In this document: piece after piece, positions 30,819 to 41,411 of the stretch
Layout: each line of letters starts with the position of its first letter
How positions within the stretch are numbered: position 1 is the first letter of the stretch
From: Blastomussa wellsi
Lineage: Eukaryota; Cnidaria; Anthozoa; Scleractinia; Plerogyridae
Direction: 5' to 3'
Assembly (NCBI GenBank): GCA_947652115.1
Contig: OX393561.1
Span: forward strand, 7,882,351 to 7,946,350
DNA length: 64,000 bases
Position numbers and translations under genes: made by a program
Notes under the pieces: model-generated
The model's database searches: none
Seen by the model: the letters and a program-made list of their open reading frames with translations, nothing else
What the model was told of the DNA's origin: nothing

Positions 30819-32051
30819 CTAATTGACATTATCATTAAAATGAGTCAGAATATGAGTGCCTAGGTTGGCCTCCACAGGTTTCTCGTAGTATCTGGCAAAT
30901 GTGCCAGCGTTTGACCATCCACCAGCCTTCAGAATGTCCTTGAGTGGTAGCCCACTCTGCGCGCTGTATGAGGTGGAAGCGGAGCGAGCACTGTTCCCGG
31001 AGAAACATGTGACGTCAATCCCGGCCCCCTTTAAAACGAGTTTAGCCCATTTGCTGACTGTGGCAATTGACACTGGTTGGTGGGGTTTCGCGTAGCTAAC
31101 TAACAGTTTGGAATTCTGTCCCCGAAGGGATTGGGTGCAGGTTAAGTAGGTCTGTAGATGAGACACTACACACAAAGTTTTGTCCTGATTGTAAGAGCTT
31201 AGTTCAATTGGCGGTAGGTGTTTCCCTGGCCTGGTTGTTTTCAGTTTCTCCCCAATGGTGAACACGATTTTCTCGGGGAGTATCTGCATGAGGTTGACGT
31301 CCAGCTTGGTAAGAGTTTGGCAGCGCTGTCCGGTAAGCAGGCAAAGTAGCATGGTCGTCTTTAATGTCAGAGTCTTGAGGTCGTGCTCGTTAGCTGGTCC
31401 AAGAGTACTGAGGTAGCGCAGAACTACGCCAACATCCCAGATCGTGGTGTAACGAGGGAGAGATGGTTTGAGCTCGAAAACTCCTTTGAGGAATCTGGTG
31501 ACCAGGGGGTGAGAGCCAAATGTTGTGTTATTAGGCAGTAACAACACAGACGATAGGGCGGAACGGGCAGTGTTGATTGCACTGTATCCTAACCCGGAGT
31601 TAAACAGTGTTGCCAGAAAGTCAATACCATTCTCCACCGTTGCCTGCAGTTTACTGAGGCCATTGGTCTGGCAGTATTGCTCCCAACGCTTAAGGTAGGT
31701 CTGGTATTGTTTGCTGGTACCAGATCGCCAGGATGCCATGATGATGTCTGTTGCTGCAGACGATATGTTGTGGGAGTTTAATTGTTCCCGGATAAGAGGC
31801 AGGCCAGTAGGGAGAGTCGCTTGTGTAGAGGGTGTGTCTGGTCGGGTTGGTTGGGCAGTTGAAGTAGGGATCGGCTGGGCGGTAGAACAATGCTTTTGCA
31901 GACCGCCATCTTCTCCACCAGTGGGAACCAGGCTTGTGTGGGCCAATGCGGGAGGATGCAAACACCCGTGGCTTTGTCCTCCTTTATTTTCTTTAGCACT
32001 GATTGTATTACACTGAAAGGCGGGAAGGCGTAAAAGTTTAGTAACGACCAA
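30819..32051 (-). CDS. DIRS-1 tyrosine recombinase
   Basis: A lambda-integrase-fold recombinase that would insert a circular cDNA. The core-binding part spans SKQYQTYLKRWEQYCQ to SVLLLPNN. Catalytic signals are the first Arg in LTGQRCQTL, the second box SGNSARSAS (NxxR for HxxR, usual in DIRS), and GGWSN..TFARYY with the nucleophilic Tyr near the C-terminus. Only the part after about 31770 is clearly domain; the first 90 residues overlap the RT tail in another frame. No stop interrupts the catalytic part. Confidence 0.8.
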   Translation of the reverse strand: MVVTKLLRLPAFQCNTISAKENKGGQSHGCLHPPALAHTSLVPTGGEDGGLQKHCSTAQPIPTSTAQPTRPDTPSTQATLPTGLPLIREQLNSHNISSAATDIIMASWRSGTSKQYQTYLKRWEQYCQTNGLSKLQATVENGIDFLATLFNSGLGYSAINTARSALSSVLLLPNNTTFGSHPLVTRFLKGVFELKPSLPRYTTIWDVGVVLRYLSTLGPANEHDLKTLTLKTTMLLCLLTGQRCQTLTKLDVNLMQILPEKIVFTIGEKLKTTRPGKHLPPIELSSYNQDKTLCVVSHLQTYLTCTQSLRGQNSKLLVSYAKPHQPVSIATVSKWAKLVLKGAGIDVTCFSGNSARSASTSYSAQSGLPLKDILKAGGWSNAGTFARYYEKPVEANLGTHILTHFNDNVN

Positions 32052-32726
32052 TCAATTGTGAACGCATCTATTGCGGAAGCCCCCGGGTCTGGTCTGTATG
32101 AGACGTATCGGGGAAACTGGGCATTGAGTCTCGAGGCAAAGAGGTCGATCTCGGGAGTAAAATTGAGCTCGCTTAGAGTGCGTGTTAAAACAGTGTTGTT
32201 TAACGCCCACTCGGTTTCCGTAACGCAATGGCGAGACTCCAAATCTGCCTGGGTATTGCATTTTCCTGCAATGTGGGCAGCGCTTACCCAGATATTGCGT
32301 GATATACACATAGCCAAATTTCCTTGGTAAGTGTGTTTAGGGGGGGGTCAGAATGGCTAGTTCCCATGTGGTTAATTACGGCCACGGCCGTAGTATTGTC
32401 AATCATAAGTCTGATGTGACAGTCACGTTGCGAGTTACAAAATGTTTTTAAACCGAGAAAAACCGCAAGTAACTCAAGGTAGTTAATGTGGTTTTGCCTC
32501 TCTAAGGAGGACCAAAGTCCTCCCGTAGACTGTGTACCAAACACGGCTCCCCAGCCCAGCTTAGAAGCATCAGTTGTAAGGGTGCTAGTTATGGCTTCTG
32601 TAGACAAGTCATTGTACGCCCCCATGATATGTGATATCCACCACCCGAGCTCTGACTTGGCTTGTGGTGAGAGGGACACGTTTTTATCAAAATCCCAACC
32701 GTTAGCCTGTAGGGCTTGGATTTTCT
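31778..32726 (-). pseudogene. DIRS-1 RNase H and post-RNase H domain
   Basis: From QALQANGWDFDKNVSLS the frame has TTDASKLGWGAVFG, YLELLAVFLGLK and LMIDNTTAVAVIN, the RNase H acidic positions. After a frame break near 32315 a second frame gives VSAAHIAGKCNTQAD, EIDLFASRLNAQFPRYVSY and VCILPHWPTQAWFP, the conserved DIRS segment following RNase H. The 5' continuation lies at 36429-36953, across LINE-2. Confidence 0.75.
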
Positions 32727-35276
32727 CAATCTCAATCTCAAATCTTTATTTAAACACGGTTAAAAAATTCATCAGGTTTGTTACATATAAAATTAAACTA
32801 CAAACAATATTTATAATAGTAAATACATATCTAAAAAGTCTCTTAGAAATACTAATTAGAATTACCCTAAACTATACCTGTTTTCCATGAATGCCGTGTA
32901 TCTAACTTAATTCACTAAAATGAAAGTTTAACAATTGCTTAAAACGAGCTAGAGATTTCTCTTGCCTAAGATTGCAGGGCAGACTATTCCAGAGAGTTGC
33001 ACCTCTATAGCTAAAGCTCCTTTTTAGATAGTTGGTTCTTGGTAGAGGGACATTTAATTTGTTCATAGAGTCCCTTAAGACATAGCCTGACGTACTGCGC
33101 TCAGTAAACATAGAGGATAAATGGTCAGGAGCCAGATTATTAAGAGCTTTGAACACCATTAGAGCTTCTTGAAATTGACGCTGGGTGATCAGGTTTTTCC
33201 ACCCAAGTTGCTGTAACAAGTAGCGAGCGTCAGCATCATAGGAGGAGTAAGTCAAAATGCGAGCAGCACGATTCTGCAGTTTTTGTAATCTTTCGAAAAG
33301 CGTTTTGCCGCAATTACCCCAGACAATACTACAGTAATCGAAATGGGGTTGTACCAAGGTGTTGAAGATGTAATGTAGTATTTCTGGCGAAACAAAGGAT
33401 CTAGTTCGCTTTATGGCGCTAATGCCGGAGGCAATCTTTTTGGATAATTTGTCGATATGACTTTGCCATGCCATGTTATTATCAATGAGAATCCCAAGTG
33501 ATTTAGTAGTTGAAACTTGCTTTTCGGGTTATTATCTATCGAAAGTTCAAGGGAGTCAGATAATGTACTCAGTTTTTGTCTAGAACCAATTAACATAAAC
33601 TCGGTTTTAGTTGCATTCAGAGTAAGTTTGTTGCAGAGAAGCCATTTATAGATGTTACTTAAATCATGATTCAGACTAGACTGTATTGAGTGTAAGTCTG
33701 CGCTAGCATATGTGATGTGGGTGTCGTCTGCATACATCCTAGGTTGGCAGAAAGACAAACAGTTTGGCAGATCATTGATATAGATCAAAAATAGAAGAGG
33801 ACCAAGGATAGTCCCCTGAGGGACCCCACAGCCCAAAGAACAGACTTTGGAAAGCGAACCATTGACTACACATTTCTGGGTACGGTTATTTAGATATGAC
33901 TTAAACCAATCGTAAGCAGACTCCTGTATTCCGTACAGACTAAGCTTACCTAAAAGAACATCGTGATCAACGGTATCAAATGCTTTTTTTAAGTCCAGAA
34001 AAACTACTGCATTTACATTACCGCGATCTATATCGAGAGCCCAGCTGTCAGTCGCTTCCAGGAGAGCAGTGACAGTCGAGTGCAACGTGCGGAAACCCGA
34101 TTGTTGGTTGGTGATTATCTCTTCCTTAGTCAAAAAACTATACAGTTGATCATACACGATTCTCTCGAACACCTTAGCTATTATTGAGATAACCGAGATT
34201 GGCCGATAATTATTCACATCAGTTCGCTCACCTTGTTTAAACAATGGAGTTACTCTAGCGCATTTCCAGTCATCAGGAAATAAACCAGAACTTAAAGAGT
34301 TGTTGAAAATGTTACATAAAGGGATCGAAATAAGATGCCCCACATTCCCGAATTAGTTTGGCCGAAATATTATCAAGACCTGTTGCTTTAGATTTAGATA
34401 ATTTATTTAAAAGAGAAAAGACATCACTACTACTAATTGGACGGAAAATGAATTTGTTGTCGCTGCCAACAATGTAATCGGCATAACTTGAACCGTCGGT
34501 AACAAGGGGTACCTCATTAGCTAGTTTGGTTCCAATTGTTGAAAAGTAATCATTAAATGCATTGGAAAGCTCATGAGAATTGGTTACTGAGTTCTCGTTT
34601 AGTTTTAATTCTTTCACCGACGCGTTATTTTTCTGACGGGACGTGAGTTCGTTAATCAATTGCCAGGTTTTACGCGAATCGCCATTTGACTGAACAAACG
34701 CACTAGCATAATAGGATGCCTTTGTAGATTTGACTTCTCCATTGATCCTATTACGTAGCTTTTTGTATATAGCCCAGTCTTGAGGATTGTTAGACTTAAT
34801 AGCTTTCCGTTTAGCAGCATCGCGATCGCACATACCCTTCCGCAGGTCTGATGTGATCCAAGGTACCTTGCTTGACCCAACACGTTTAGTTTTGATTGGA
34901 GCATGACTGTTCACAATAGACAAAAATTTAGCTTTCCAGTCAGCCCACAAAACTTTTGGGTCATCACTGGTACAAGACCAATCCTGTCGTGATATATCCC
35001 TTCGAAAGTTTTCCCGATTGAAATTACTAAAACTTCTATAGGTTTTAGTTGAATGCCCTTTGGAAGCAAACTCTGGAGATATTTTACGATAAACATAAAT
35101 GAGGCTGTGATCACTAATGCCAATATGCAAAACTCCTGAACAGACAACCCTGTTAATACAGTTTGTAAATATTACATCAATTAGAGAGGATGATGACTCA
35201 GTAATACGAGTTGGTTCTTTTATAAGCTGCTGTAGCCCATATATATCAGAAATTTCACAAAGTAAACGTGTATTAA

Positions 35277-36266
35277 GGGGTGGGTCGCACTAGGGCAAAG
35301 TTTTCAACTTTGCGGCAAAAAAAACACAGAAAATTTGAAACCGCAACCGGAAAGCAAACTTTTGGTTTCAACCATCAGGGTCGCATTCGGGTCAAAACAT
35401 ATGTCAGCGATGACACTTTGATAAACCAGATACACGTTTTTATCCATGTGTTATCGGGGGAGAGCAATGAGCTGATTTCCTTCGATTTCCTCCAGATTGC
35501 TTGCTATTCCAGTCTTTGGCCTGCTTGTATCGATCGACAAGGTACTTCATTTTCTTCTGGTACTTGTCTGTTGTTTTCTTGGTACCGAATTGGTCGTTCA
35601 TTTTCTTCGCAATATCATCCCACGCTTTTCGGGCTTCCCTGCTCTCAAGGCGGTCAAAATTTTCGGCCCATAACCTCAGCAACATTTTTTCTTCATCGTT
35701 TGACCAGCGAGCGTAAGCTCGTCTGTCCTCCGCAGCAGAAGAAGACGAAGAACTTGGTCCGCTGAGTTCGACGAGCTCCGGAGACGACGATGAAGCGGAA
35801 TTCGGGGCAGAATTCTGCGAAGGGCTCGCAATAGTTCCAATAGTTGCCTCTTCAGGACCACAACCTTGGCCTTGGGAGTACATATATCGCGAATACTCTG
35901 CGGCGTTGCCACCGAAATAAGCGGGAAAATGTGATGAATTGTAATAATAAAATCGACGTCCGTCCATGGTAAAGAAAGAGCGCGAACTGAAGCGGATTTC
36001 GCGCGCTGCAATTTTATTGCATGATCTGCTTGCTGTTTACTGACAAGCGATGACAGTTACTGCTGTGACGGCTATTGTTAAGCCCGATTTTTCCGAAATC
36101 TTCCTGCCCCACCCAAGCACTACGGCGTCTTTGATGTTTTTGCCGATTTTCAAAGTTTTTGCGAACCGGAAAAGTTAGGGTCGCACTAGGCAAAGGCCTG
36201 CGATGACAGATCTCCGCCGCAAAGTAAACAAATTCTGGCAAAGATTTCTCAAGTGCGACCCGTGCC
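35277..36266. mobile_element. Nonautonomous Harbinger derivative inside LINE-2
   Basis: Ends AGTGCGACCC and GGGTCGCACT in inverted orientation, flanked by TAA and TTA. About 990 bp. It keeps a Myb/SANT-like ORF but no transposase. Its GGGTCGCACT terminus resembles the complete Harbinger at 26-29 kb, whose enzyme could mobilise it (inference). Confidence 0.75.
35440..35967 (-). CDS. Myb/SANT-like ORF of the small Harbinger
   Basis: The 175-residue frame begins MDGRRFYYYNSSHFP, then a Ser/Pro-rich leader, then ARWSNDEEKMLLRLWAENF, RKAWDDIAKKMNDQF and KMKYLVDRYKQAKDWNSKQ, the trihelix. It aligns block by block with the larger Harbinger partner but ends at the DNA-binding domain with an unrelated tail (CSPPITHG). 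It may be a truncated, possibly dominant-negative, binder (inference). Confidence 0.7.
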   Translation of the reverse strand: MDGRRFYYYNSSHFPAYFGGNAAEYSRYMYSQGQGCGPEEATIGTIASPSQNSAPNSASSSSPELVELSGPSSSSSSAAEDRRAYARWSNDEEKMLLRLWAENFDRLESREARKAWDDIAKKMNDQFGTKKTTDKYQKKMKYLVDRYKQAKDWNSKQSGGNRRKSAHCSPPITHG

Positions 36267-36428
36267 TTAGTGTCGAAATGGGTAGAGGCCATATTGCAAT
36301 TCAAGTCACCCATCAGATAATACTCAAGATCTAGAGCGTCTAATTTTGCGATAAGGGTCTCATAGTGTGAGAAAAGTTCAGCTGAAGAGCATGGTGGCCT
36401 ATACCAAGATACTACGAGGAATGGCTTA

Positions 36429-36953
36429 GAGCATGTTTTTGTCCCGTTCGAGGAAACGGTAGTAGAGTGGACCGTGCTTCCCTCCAGGAAAGGCCGACGC
36501 TATTTTCCCCACAACCCTAGCTAGGTCTCTGATTGTTGGTGAACTGTTTGTGAGTAGGACTTGTCAGGCCTTCTGTAAGCCTGTAGCTTTCTCTGGGGTT
36601 AACCTAATTGTCATAGAGATCGAATTTAGTAAGAACCCCAGAAATTCTAGCTGGTGCGAGGGTGTGAACACCGACTTTTCGGGGTGCGCAACCAGTCCTA
36701 GGGAGTCTATTTTGGTTAAAGAATCTATGACATTGTGAACGCATTCTTTATAGGTCTGCCCTTGTAAGTACATATCATCAATGTAAGCACTGGATATGTG
36801 ACCCCTTAAGTGCAATTCAGAGAGCACCGGTTTCAGAAGTTTAGTGAATTTTCTTGGGGCGCAGGAGAGCCCGTTTGGCAAGCACGTGAACTGAAAAAGT
36901 GTGCCGCGCCAAAAGAAGCGCAGATATTTTCTGTCGTCCCGCCTAATTGGGAC
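36429..36953 (-). pseudogene. DIRS-1 reverse transcriptase, palm part
   Basis: From PIRRDDRKYLRFFWRG through FTCLPNGLSCAPRKFTKLL, SSAYIDDMYLQGQTY (YIDD catalytic box) and HPEKSVFTPS to an in-frame TGA at 36564-36566. The frame then continues as TIRDLARVVGKIASAF and YYRFLERDKNML up to the LINE-2 junction. The N-terminal part lies at 43600-44241, across the Ngaro-type element. Confidence 0.8.
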
Positions 36954-37285
36954 AGTACTATATCCCGACTCATGCTCACTGTAAAAGATAGGGCTAAACC
37001 CGTCACAGAACGGGCTACGAGGATAGTAAAACATAAATCGAGATATACAGGGGGGGGGGGGGGGTGGGTGGGGTGGGTGGGGAAGAGGCGGTTTGTTAGG
37101 AACAAACACGATATGTAATAACTATCACTACGGGGCACTCCCAAACCGACACTTCCCTGCTCCCCTAGGTGTTGAGAAAAAGACGATATTCTGTTGTGTG
37201 ATAATATCTTTCCCAGTGCGCATGAGTCAGGACAGTACTATATCCCGACTCATGCTCACTGTAAAAGATAGGGCTAAACCCGTCG
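36951..37285. repeat. Right-hand split direct repeats of the Ngaro-type element
   Basis: Contains both B copies (CAGTACTATATCCCGACTCA to CTAAACCCGTC) and one A copy (GGTGTTGAGAAAAAGACGAT to CATGAGTCAGGACAG). Between them is a poly-G stretch (about 37050-37083) that could fold as a quadruplex. The second A copy is at 43534-43599. Confidence 0.85.
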
Positions 37286-37488
37286 TATAAGGACAAAACA
37301 CTGGAATACGTATGAAGCCAAAGGGAACCTACAAGCCCAACAATACCTATACAGGCCCAATCCTATATCCACACCCTTTGAGCCCTACCCTACTCCAAAT
37401 AAGGATTTTTCAGTGTTGTGATTGTGTTTATTTTTTTTTTATTATTTTTTTTTTTTGTAGTTCGGTTCTGTGAGCGCACACATATTAG

Positions 37489-38823
37489 TCAACATTTCTT
37501 AGGTGACTGCCGTTTTGATGGCAACATAACCGTCCTGTTCTGCGTAAAAGCTGGCTCAAATCCGTTAAGCTGATTAAGCTCTTCGTATTGTGCCGTGGTT
37601 TCCGGTGTAACTTGAGCCATCTTTGCTGCCACTGAGGCCGGTTGAAGCGATTTATGTAGCTGCAGATAGTATTTGGCCATGTTGTGCGAACGCCAGCCGA
37701 CATGATCAACGATGTCATCCAGCGTGCTGCCAGTAAGAGCCATGGTAATCGTACCCCCACAGCGGAAGCTGTAAAGAGTTTTGTTCGATAGACCGGCTGC
37801 TGTCAAATACGTTTTTAACCTTGCTTCTGCTGCATCCGTGGAGAAGGCATCAATAAGAATGGATTGCCCACATGTTGCTCTGAAGAGTGGGCCAGTAGAC
37901 ACAGAGATCTTTATAGCCTGACAAATGGTCATATAGTCGTCTAACGCCTTTACTGGGCACAGAAATGGATTTGGATGTCTGGCGACGGCGAAGACCTTGG
38001 AATCGCCTGAACGGAGAGTCTTCCCGAAAACGTGGTTAAAAATGAGGCCCTTGTCATTAGGAAAACGGAGAATTTCAGCAGCCTTTATATGGCTCAAGTC
38101 TGATGGGCGATCGCCAGAAAAGAAGTGCAATTTGAAGTATGCCATGTCGCGAGCATAAATGTAGAGATGAATTGGGTCAGTGGATGCCGATCGCAGCCTA
38201 CTGTCAATTACTTGACAAAGAGCCGTGAGGTCACATATAAAGATAGGTTCGGCTTGTTTAGGGATAGCCTGTGCTTTCAGCTGTTCCTCGGTCACCCCTT
38301 TTAAATACCGTTTGACCGCGGGGTGTGCTGCGGGATTTGGCACTGGTTCTCCCGTTGTGGGGGGTGTTGTAGTCTCTAAATTGTCACGAAGAATAGCTCT
38401 GAGCTGTCCTATGTAAGAGTCTACAGTTTTAAAAGCTAGGCGCCGGGGGCATCCACAGGATGAGGGTGTTTTTGACGTTGTACCTTGATTCTGACAGGAA
38501 TCTCTGTGGTCGTGGGTCTTGGAGTCCTTATCTTTCCAGATAAGAAAATAAATTATGTCCCTCGGAGACACACTGTCGAGTGACTTTGGTGGGCTTAAGC
38601 TATGGAGGAAGGACACGAATTCCCGCTCCAAAGCACTCTTCTTTCTGTTGTATTTTGAAGAGGCCAGAGTGGTCTCAAGTTCTTGCCATCGAGATTCCAA
38701 GGGGTTGGTGTCGATGACTGGTTTACTTTCACTGCTATGGTGTTCACTTCTCCTTAGAGTCCCACACATATGACAAAAACGGTATTGAAGGTCATTTGGG
38801 GCAAGACATTTGTAGCATTCCAC
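37489..38823 (-). CDS. Ngaro-type tyrosine recombinase with N-terminal zinc ribbon
   Basis: A 444-residue intact frame. N-terminal CYKCLAPNDLQYRFCHMCG is a zinc ribbon. The recombinase core follows: HFFSGDRPSDL (first Arg), LYSFRCGGTITMALTG (second Arg box) and HVGWRSHNMAKYY (His/Trp box and nucleophilic Tyr). A basic tail closes it. It integrates circular cDNA at short matching sequence without target duplication (family knowledge). Catalytic positions are all present. Confidence 0.85.
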   Translation of the reverse strand: MECYKCLAPNDLQYRFCHMCGTLRRSEHHSSESKPVIDTNPLESRWQELETTLASSKYNRKKSALEREFVSFLHSLSPPKSLDSVSPRDIIYFLIWKDKDSKTHDHRDSCQNQGTTSKTPSSCGCPRRLAFKTVDSYIGQLRAILRDNLETTTPPTTGEPVPNPAAHPAVKRYLKGVTEEQLKAQAIPKQAEPIFICDLTALCQVIDSRLRSASTDPIHLYIYARDMAYFKLHFFSGDRPSDLSHIKAAEILRFPNDKGLIFNHVFGKTLRSGDSKVFAVARHPNPFLCPVKALDDYMTICQAIKISVSTGPLFRATCGQSILIDAFSTDAAEARLKTYLTAAGLSNKTLYSFRCGGTITMALTGSTLDDIVDHVGWRSHNMAKYYLQLHKSLQPASVAAKMAQVTPETTAQYEELNQLNGFEPAFTQNRTVMLPSKRQSPKKC

Positions 38824-38895
38824 TTGAAGGACAGGTTTCCAAACTGTGTAACGCTGCGGGTGCTGCTGAAAGTAAATGTAAAAACACGACAGGAT

Positions 38896-41103
38896 TCAAT
38901 TGGGATTTGTTCTAGTGATTCGGAAGGCCCATAGGTCCCACGGAAGTGGCATGTGTTTTGGTTTTGAGAAGCCGTGTGTTCTGGATGGCCAGATAAGAGC
39001 TGTAGTATCTCCTGCCTTTGCGAGCAGGTGTCGTGCGCAGGAGGAATGGCATAAAATAGGCCACCAGTAAGGCCTGGGGAAAACGTCAGGGACGAGCAGT
39101 GTTACTGTCGCTCCTGTTTCTCTAATGTGCTGTAATGCGGGACCGATTAAGAACGCTGGAGGAAACAAATAGCCATTTTCGTCATCTCCTTGTGGGGTAT
39201 GACAGGGGTTTTTAGCAAAAAAGTTATTACCCGTGGAGCATGGTGTTGGGAACGGCGTATAATGCCGAGAACATTGGGCGTTGGAGTCAAGAGCCATAAG
39301 GTCGATGGTATGAGGTCCAGCAATGGTCTCAATACGTTCCCACGATTGTCGCGAGACCATGACATCGTTATCTGACCACGCCCGAGAGGGCTGGTCTGCC
39401 GGGTTGAGAGCACTCGGTACCCACTGTAATGATAGCGCGATGTTTTGACGCAAAGTCACGTCAAAAATACTCTTTAGCGCTTTGTTTACGCCCTGGTTTT
39501 TACAACCCTCACGAAGCCAGGCGTGGTATAGAACCTGATTGTCAATCATGGCGTCTACCCGTGCGTTGGTAAGACGCGGCGAGAAGGCTTGAAGGGCGCA
39601 AAGTAGGGCGTGCGCTTCTTTCGTTGCGATGTCTTTTCCGTCCATATCCTGGCCAAAATAGTCTCCTACCGACACTATGCCGTTTTGGAGGGACAGCGTA
39701 GCTCCCCAACGGGACTGTGAAGCATCAGAAGCGATGGTTTGTAAGACTTTATGTTCCTCAGTGCGCCACGGGACGAATCCTGTCCACGTGTCAAGGAAGC
39801 GCCAGTGAAGTATTTCTTCTCTCAGATCTCCAGCGAGAGGGATGGGTGTTCCCTGTTTTTGACAACGTGAAATAGCGTGCGCAACAACACGAGTGTATAA
39901 CTGTGCAGCAGGAACCATGAGAGTTAGGGATATGCATTTTCCCTGAAAGCGCTGCAACTCGTTAAGAGAGACAAATTTACTTGATAGCATGCTCTCTCGA
40001 AGCGCAATGAATTTTTCCTTTTTGTTTTCCGGGATAGAGAAGGTTTGACGGGTGGTATCAACGAGGTGGCCAAGAAAAATGAGACGCTGCGTAGGAACTG
40101 GAACACATTTTCCAAGGTGTAAAAAATACCCCAGCTGGGTTAAAATGGTGGCGGCCACAAAAAAGGCGGCGTTCGCAGCTTCCAAGCTGGAGGATCGCTT
40201 TTCTACTGAGCCCCAGAGCTCGCCGAGGTGTCGGTCGTCTATGTACTGGGAGCAAGGTAATCCGAGCTCTCTTAACGCGTTTGTCGCTACTGATCCCAGG
40301 GTTTGGTAGACATAAGGGCTTTCTTTCCATCCCTGTGGAAGAGTCCTCCACATAAGCCACCATCCTCCCCATTCCGCGCCCATTAGCGGTTGGCTATCCT
40401 CCGAAATTAAAAAATGATCAAAACCAGACTTATCGTCCATCTTCGTTTGGAAGGAGTTTTGCGATAGGTAGCGGGGAAGGTTGACCACCTGATCGAGCGA
40501 GAATGGACACTGTTGCATGAAGCAGTTAAGGTATTGCTGGTCATGCACTAGCCGAGGTTTGGAAGGCTCGATGCTAAGGGGCATAACGATAGCTGGCGGG
40601 GGGGTGTTCTCCACCCTCCCCCACACTTTAATAGCGCCCATGGCTATTTTAGTTTCGATTTCTCGCGAGATAACATCTTTATGGAACTTGCATTTTTTAT
40701 TATTAGGGTAGTATCTGTTGGGCGGGAAGATATGATTGAAGGTCTCCCGTCGATATTGGCCCTTAAAGGGAGTTATGAAGCGCTTCACTGAAATGCCGTT
40801 ACGGATCCATTCACGAATTAATTCCCTCTGTGGGTGACGATGAGACAAACGATCCCAAACATCAAGGTGACGATGGGGCTCTCCTGCTATAAAGCTAGCG
40901 GGGTTGCGAACCCACACGTCAAAGGCTGCCGCTGAAGCCGTACCTTGGGCAACTGCCTCTATGGAAGGTGCCGTGGATGAGCACTCCGGTCCCCCCGTCC
41001 CCAGGGGCCACTGGATGAACCGGATTTTGCGCTGGAGGAATTCTTGCTCCGCTTCTAAAGGATGAAACGAGGTCTCCAATTCCCATCGAGGAATGTTGGG
41101 GGC
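38896..41103 (-). CDS. Ngaro-type reverse transcriptase/RNase H
   Basis: Open from an acceptor-like TTGGTAG at about 41104; the first residues are APNIPRWELETSF. RT blocks: KPRLVHDQQYLN, TKMDDKSGFDHFLIS, WRTLPQGWKESPYVYQTL, CSQYIDDRHLGELWG (catalytic YIDD) and LGKCVPVPTQRLIFLGHLVD. RNase H: IASDASQSRWGATLS, ATKEAHALLCALQAF, VDAMIDNQVLYHAW and LNPADQPSRAW. The tail PHTIDLMALDSNAQ and TGATVTLLVPD is the conserved post-RNase H region. No stop within. Confidence 0.85.
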   Translation of the reverse strand, partial: APNIPRWELETSFHPLEAEQEFLQRKIRFIQWPLGTGGPECSSTAPSIEAVAQGTASAAAFDVWVRNPASFIAGEPHRHLDVWDRLSHRHPQRELIREWIRNGISVKRFITPFKGQYRRETFNHIFPPNRYYPNNKKCKFHKDVISREIETKIAMGAIKVWGRVENTPPPAIVMPLSIEPSKPRLVHDQQYLNCFMQQCPFSLDQVVNLPRYLSQNSFQTKMDDKSGFDHFLISEDSQPLMGAEWGGWWLMWRTLPQGWKESPYVYQTLGSVATNALRELGLPCSQYIDDRHLGELWGSVEKRSSSLEAANAAFFVAATILTQLGYFLHLGKCVPVPTQRLIFLGHLVDTTRQTFSIPENKKEKFIALRESMLSSKFVSLNELQRFQGKCISLTLMVPAAQLYTRVVAHAISRCQKQGTPIPLAGDLREEILHWRFLDTWTGFVPWRTEEHKVLQTIASDASQSRWGATLSLQNGIVSVGDYFGQDMDGKDIATKEAHALLCALQAFSPRLTNARVDAMIDNQVLYHAWLREGCKNQGVNKALKSIFDVTLRQNIALSLQWVPSALNPADQPSRAWSDNDVMVSRQSWERIETIAGPHTIDLMALDSNAQCSRHYTPFPTPCSTGNNFFAKNPCHTPQGDDENGYLFPPAFLIGPALQHIRETGATVTLLVPDVFPRPYWWPILCHSSCARHLLAKAGDTTALIWPSRTHGFSKPKHMPLPWDLWAFRITRTNPN

Positions 41104-41411
41104 CTACCAAGAGATCCATGAGAAAAACAAATAAAATCTCTATGAGAGCAACCCAGGGACGGGAGGACCGACTCATCCCGCGACTTAGATATAAGCAGCT
41201 AAAGGTCCCATCACCAGGCGGTAATAGGACCCCGGATGAATCGGCCCTAACGAAAGAGGGCCCTTACTATGGGAGAAAAGGTGTAAGCAGGTAATGGGTG
41301 TTCCCTAGTAGATTATAGGTGAACATAACGCGTCCAGATAAGGAAAAAAAAAAAAAACACGTGACTTAAAACGACTGATCTTTATTTAACCTTAGGTTGA
41401 GATAACCTAAG

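Larger units (their letters stand above)
32727..36428 (-). mobile_element. LINE-2: CR1/Jockey-type non-LTR element inserted in DIRS-1
   Basis: 5'-truncated inside the endonuclease domain at 36428. Its 3' end at 32727 is a short GATTGA microsatellite tail, typical of CR1-like LINEs. DIRS-1 RT residues ERDKNML (36429 side) and EKIQALQANG (32726 side) abut it in phase. A 990-bp Harbinger derivative is inserted inside its endonuclease part. Confidence 0.8.
32902..36428 (-). pseudogene. LINE-2 ORF2 (endonuclease end and reverse transcriptase), degraded
   Basis: Endonuclease fragments: LDLEYYLMGDLNCNM (36267-36428) and LLCEISDIYGL...GISDHSLIYVYR (up to 35277), separated by the Harbinger insert. 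RT in three frames: 35130-34312 (SSKVPWITSDLRKGM, SKATGLDNISAKLI), 34343-33411 (NYRPISVISIIAKVFERIV, VVFLDLKKAFDTVDH, GVPQGTILGPLLFLIYIND, RMYADDTHI), 33474-32902 (thumb and C-terminus, LQKLQNRAARILT). Two one-base breaks near 34330 and 33500 separate the frames. The YADD core is intact. Clade assignment is by overall likeness only. Confidence 0.8.
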
